The notes beneath the pieces are model-generated. The model did no database searches and was not told the DNA's origin. It saw nothing but the letters and a program-made list of their open reading frames with translations. The translations under genes and the position numbers were made by a program. DNA of 9,624 bases, from the NCBI GenBank assembly GCA_937967875.1, contig CALBTQ010000149.1:1-9624 (forward strand), written 5' to 3'. Below, one piece after another: positions 7,556 to 9,624 of this stretch; position 1 is the first letter of the stretch; each line of letters begins with the position of its first letter. The DNA is from an uncultured Pseudomonadota bacterium. GTDB lineage: Bacteria; Lernaellota; Lernaellaia; Lernaellales; Lernaellaceae.

Positions 7556-7583
7556 CGCGTGCCGGCGCCGTAGGGTGCACGCG
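7556..7583 (-). other. GC-rich stem-loop directly after the Cys-rich gene stop
   Basis: CGCGTGC (7556-7562) pairs perfectly with GCACGCG (7577-7583) around a 14-nt loop that itself contains the palindrome CGGCGCCG. No T-tract follows, so it is not a terminator by itself. It may protect the 3' end of the short mRNA that the terminator at 7529-7498 would end. Confidence 0.4.
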
Positions 7584-7584
7584 A

Positions 7585-7995
7585 TTACAGACCCAGATAG
7601 ATCTTGCAGGTGTTGTAGCAGGTCAGGTCTTTTTCGCGCTGGTCGCACAGGCTCACGCAACCCACCAAACATTCCTTGAACCGCGTGAAGTCCAGCTTCG
7701 TGGGCTCCTGATCGATGTTGTAGCCCTTGAGCAACATATTGTCGCAGTACTCGACGCAGCTTTCGGTGTTTTCCGGCTGGCCGTAGTAGCAGCAGGTGCA
7801 AGCGTCGAGGCAATCGGCCACGATCACGTCGGCGCTGTCGCAAGTCATGTCTTCGGTCATGTCTTTGGCATAGACGCTGCCGGTATTCTGCTGCAGCGGT
7901 TTATGATGGTACTCATCATGATCACCACAGGCAATCAGCAACATTCCCAATACGAAAGGCAAAACCAGGATGATTACCAAAAGAAAACGCTTCAT
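7585..7995 (-). CDS. Small Cys-rich lipoprotein with repeated CX3C motifs, function unknown
   Basis: I do not recognise a named family. 136 residues from the ATG at 7995, with GGAG (8007-8004) 8 nt upstream. Residues 1-23 are a lipoprotein signal: MKR, a long hydrophobic core, then lipobox LIAC with Cys23 lipidated and GDHDEYHH after it. The mature part has twelve further Cys (52, 62, 66, 68, 69, 80, 84, 109, 113, 117, 126, 130). Most are in CX3C spacing: DCLDAC, SCVEYC, ECLVGCVSLC and TCYNTC. CX3C puts two Cys on one helix face, so disulfide-linked helical hairpins, as in twin-CX3C proteins, are a reasonable inference; metal binding is the alternative. A longer frame from 8100 has no lipobox at a sensible distance and is rejected. 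The gene is followed by its own stem-loop and terminator and diverges from the FadL-like gene. Confidence 0.82.
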   Translation of the reverse strand: MKRFLLVIILVLPFVLGMLLIACGDHDEYHHKPLQQNTGSVYAKDMTEDMTCDSADVIVADCLDACTCCYYGQPENTESCVEYCDNMLLKGYNIDQEPTKLDFTRFKECLVGCVSLCDQREKDLTCYNTCKIYLGL

Positions 7996-8031
7996 TAATG
8001 TATCTCCGTGGTTACCGTGTGTACGAAAATA

Positions 8032-8049
8032 CTTTGCCCCCTGGCAAAG
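8032..8049. promoter_or_regulatory. 7-bp inverted repeat in the leader of the Cys-rich lipoprotein gene
   Basis: CTTTGCC (8032-8038) and GGCAAAG (8043-8049) form a perfect stem with a 4-nt loop. It lies just downstream of the candidate minus-strand promoter, so it is either a 5'-leader hairpin or an operator. Confidence 0.45.
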
Positions 8050-8056
8050 ACACCCT

Positions 8057-8085
8057 TGTTTAGCAGGAACCTTTCGACAAATCAA
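8057..8085 (-). promoter_or_regulatory. Weak candidate promoter of the Cys-rich lipoprotein gene
   Basis: TTGATT (8085-8080; 4 of 6) and TAAACA (8062-8057; 3 of 6, preceded by an extended TGC) are 17 bp apart on the minus strand. Initiation near 8050 would give a leader of about 55 nt containing the 8032-8049 hairpin. The match is poor. Confidence 0.28.
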
Positions 8086-8124
8086 GCCAAAAAAAATCAC
8101 TTTTCCCCGCTTCGGGAAATGTTC

Positions 8125-8154
8125 TTGCGGGTCTGCGGCTTCGTGAGTTATAGT
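8125..8154 (+). promoter_or_regulatory. Candidate promoter of the FadL-like gene
   Basis: TTGCGG (8125-8130) and TATAGT (8149-8154; 5 of 6 to TATAAT) are separated by 18 bp. Initiation near 8161 would leave a leader of about 37 nt. The -10 box lies in the spacer of an imperfect dyad at 8139-8175. Confidence 0.45.
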
Positions 8155-8175
8155 TCACCGTTCACTCACCCGAAG
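8139..8175. promoter_or_regulatory. Imperfect dyad flanking the FadL-like -10 box, possible operator
   Basis: The left arm CTTCGTGAGT (8139-8148) pairs with ACTCA (8164-8168) and CGAAG (8171-8175), with a 2-base CC bulge at 8169-8170. That is ten matched positions around a 15-bp spacer holding the -10 box. The position fits a repressor site, for example a fatty-acid-responsive regulator, but no known operator consensus is recognised. Confidence 0.35.
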
Positions 8176-8197
8176 CAGAGGGATTTTGTCAAATCTC

Positions 8198-9578
8198 ATG
8201 GGCAGTTACACGCAGCGTATCGCGGTTTTCTTCACGTTGTCACTGTTGTTGACCGTACTGGCGCCCCTGCCCGCCGCCGCCAATCCGATGGACAGTTACG
8301 GATTCGGCGCGCGCGCGGTCGGCATGGGCGGCGCCTACACCGGACTGGCCGACGACTTCTCGGCGATCTATTACAACGTCGCCGGCTTGTCGCAAATCCA
8401 GAAGAATTCCTTCTCCTTCGGCTTCATGATGGCCAAGCCGTTCCTCGATCTCGAACTGCACCCCATGGACGGGGCCACGCGCCAGGACGCCAAAAACCTG
8501 CACGAGCTTGAAAAGCAACAGGTCGATGTCGACGACGTGAACGGTTACAACTTCGGCATAGCCATTCCGCTCAACAAGTACTTTCATCTGGGCATCGGCG
8601 TCTACCTGCCGGAAGGTCTGGTCATTCGCCTGCGGCCGCACGACAGTCACATTCCCACGTTTATCATGCACGAGAACCGCTCGCAGCGTATCGTCACCCA
8701 CGTGGGCGCCAGTGTTTTACTGCTGCCCGGGCTGAGCATCGGCGGCGGCGCGAGCATCCTGTCCGACAGCAAAGGCACCTTCACCTTCCCGCTGCACGCC
8801 AACAACCGCAATCTTTCGCTCAATCCCGAGGAAGAAGCGCAGGAGCCGCTGGACGTCGACGCCACGCTCAACCTCGACTTTCCGCTGACCGCCACCCCCT
8901 TCGCGGGAGTCATGTGGCGACCCAAGGAATGGCTGCGTTTAGGCGCGGCGTACCGCGACAGCTTCTCCTGGAACGTGACCATCGACGCCGACATCGGCGT
9001 TTACTTCGAAAATTACGTAGTCGACCTCTCCGAGCTCAATTCCATCGCCCCGGGCGTGTTGCCGCTCAAGGGCACGGTGGAATTGTCCGCCCCGGCGTTG
9101 GGCTCGCAGAAGCTGCGTGTGCCGGTCGAACTCAGCGACCTGGAAGGCAAAATCGCCCTCAATGCGAGTTTGCCCGTCAGCATCCTGGTCGACGTGAGCG
9201 ACCACTGGAAACCACAGCAGGCGGCCTTCGGCGCGTCGGCCGATCTGGGCGACGCCTGGACCTTCTCCGGCGACGTGACGTGGTACGACTGGTCGGCCTA
9301 CCCCTCGCCGGATATGTACATCAAGATCGACGACCTGCATTTGAATCTCTCGACGCTGCCCACCAGCATCCGCGCACGCATTCAGTCGCTGACCGTGCCG
9401 CTGCTGGGCGCGGTCGGGCCGCTGCCGCCGGTGAACGTCGCGCTGCCCGGCCTGCAAACCGAACTGACGATCAAAGCGCCGCTCAAGCCGCTGGTGAAAC
9501 CCAAAACGCACGACATCTTCGTGCCGCGCTTCGGCGTGGAGCATCGCCTGCCGCCGATGCGCAGCTTCTTGTGGATCG
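8198..9578 (+). CDS. FadL/OmpP1/TodX-family outer-membrane transporter, C-terminus cut off by the contig end
   Basis: Predicted outer-membrane beta-barrel for uptake of hydrophobic compounds such as long-chain fatty acids or hydrocarbons. About 460 genuine residues remain. A Sec signal peptide covers 1-28 (QRIAVFF...LAPLPAAA, cleavage before NPMDSYG). The mature N-terminus carries the family signature: GFGARAVGMGGAYTGLADDFSAIYYNVAGL. Barrel strands such as GVMWRPKEWLRLGAAYRDSF and WTFSGDVTWYDWSAY follow, and DIFVPRFGVEHRL near the cut matches the family's late-barrel segment. Between the last two lies a Leu/Pro-rich insertion of about 75 residues. The ATG at 8198 is preferred over a TTG at 8186; the nearest ribosome site (GAGGGA, ending at 8183) is 14 nt away from the ATG and only 2 nt from the TTG. 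The frame continues to 9601, but its last residues (IGRAHV) are adapter. Substrate cannot be read from sequence. Confidence 0.87.
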
Positions 9579-9624
9579 AGATCGGAAGAGCACACGTCTG
9601 AACTCCAGTCACCGAATACGATCT
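9579..9624 (+). other. Illumina TruSeq index (read-2/P7 side) adapter remnant with 8-nt index
   Basis: Not genomic. AGATCGGAAGAGCACACGTC begins at 9579, and the TruSeq index adapter continues to CCAGTCAC at 9612. An 8-nt index CGAATACG follows at 9613-9620, then ATCT, the first bases of the P7 sequence. The first A may be the A-tail. This adapter creates the false stop of the FadL-like frame at 9599-9601. Confidence 0.98.

Larger units (their letters stand above)
7996..8197. promoter_or_regulatory. Divergent intergenic region between the Cys-rich lipoprotein and FadL-like genes
   Basis: About 200 bp, more AT-rich than its surroundings, including an A8 run at 8089-8096. It holds candidate promoters in both directions and two dyads, listed separately. 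A further small hairpin, TTTCCC (8102-8107) with GGGAAA (8114-8119), reads on the minus strand into a T8 run five bases later and could be a weak terminator-like element or chance. Confidence 0.6.

Noticed and set aside
8939..9612. Minus-strand frames starting in the right-hand adapter (9382-9612 and 8939-9595)
   Set aside because: Their starts are adapter sequence and they lie antisense to the FadL-like gene.
1..9624. Search for a new defence, mobile or biosynthetic system
   Set aside because: No nuclease/toxin pair, transposase, integrase, phage gene or biosynthetic enzyme was seen; the window is mainly housekeeping and envelope genes.

Overview
The window is a GC-rich bacterial fragment of about 9.53 kb (47-9578) with 46 nt of Illumina TruSeq-type adapter left on each end (1-46 and 9579-9624). 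The two outermost genes are therefore cut by the contig ends, and their apparent C-termini and stop codons come from adapter. No tRNA, rRNA, CRISPR array, transposase, phage gene or recognisable defence gene was seen.

The organism is a Gram-negative bacterium: it has a FadL-type outer-membrane porin and two lipoproteins with lipoboxes. Its MutL carries the endonuclease motifs, which points to methyl-independent mismatch repair and away from enteric gamma-proteobacteria. High GC, kelch-type lipoproteins, MeaB and a YcbZ/LonC-like protease suit a deltaproteobacterial or Myxococcota-like lineage, but nothing here fixes the phylum.

Layout. On the minus strand, read from right to left: a small Cys-rich lipoprotein (7995-7585) and its intrinsic terminator (7529-7498), then mutL (7477-5636), meaB (5633-4668), a kelch/FN3-like lipoprotein (4594-3053), miaA (3002-2076) and a truncated Lon-like protease (1992-47). 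The mutL stop and the meaB start region are adjacent or overlapping, and the other gaps are 50-83 nt, so mutL-meaB-kelch-miaA looks like one transcription unit. The Lon-like gene has its own good candidate promoter next to the miaA stop. On the plus strand, a FadL-family gene (8198 to the end) diverges from the Cys-rich lipoprotein across a region of about 200 bp holding two dyads and candidate promoters.

Functionally, mutL (mismatch repair) and miaA (tRNA A37 prenylation) are a familiar bacterial pair. Here the pair is split by meaB, the chaperone GTPase of B12-dependent methylmalonyl-CoA mutase, and by a surface-type propeller lipoprotein. I see no clear new multi-gene system. The least explained items are the Cys-rich CX3C lipoprotein with its divergent FadL partner, the terminator about 20 bp before mutL, and the large insertion in the FadL-like protein. 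Several starts were moved from the longest frame on the basis of Shine-Dalgarno position and family N-termini: mutL TTG at 7477, meaB GTG at 5633, kelch ATG at 4594, miaA ATG at 3002, Cys-rich ATG at 7995 and FadL-like ATG at 8198.
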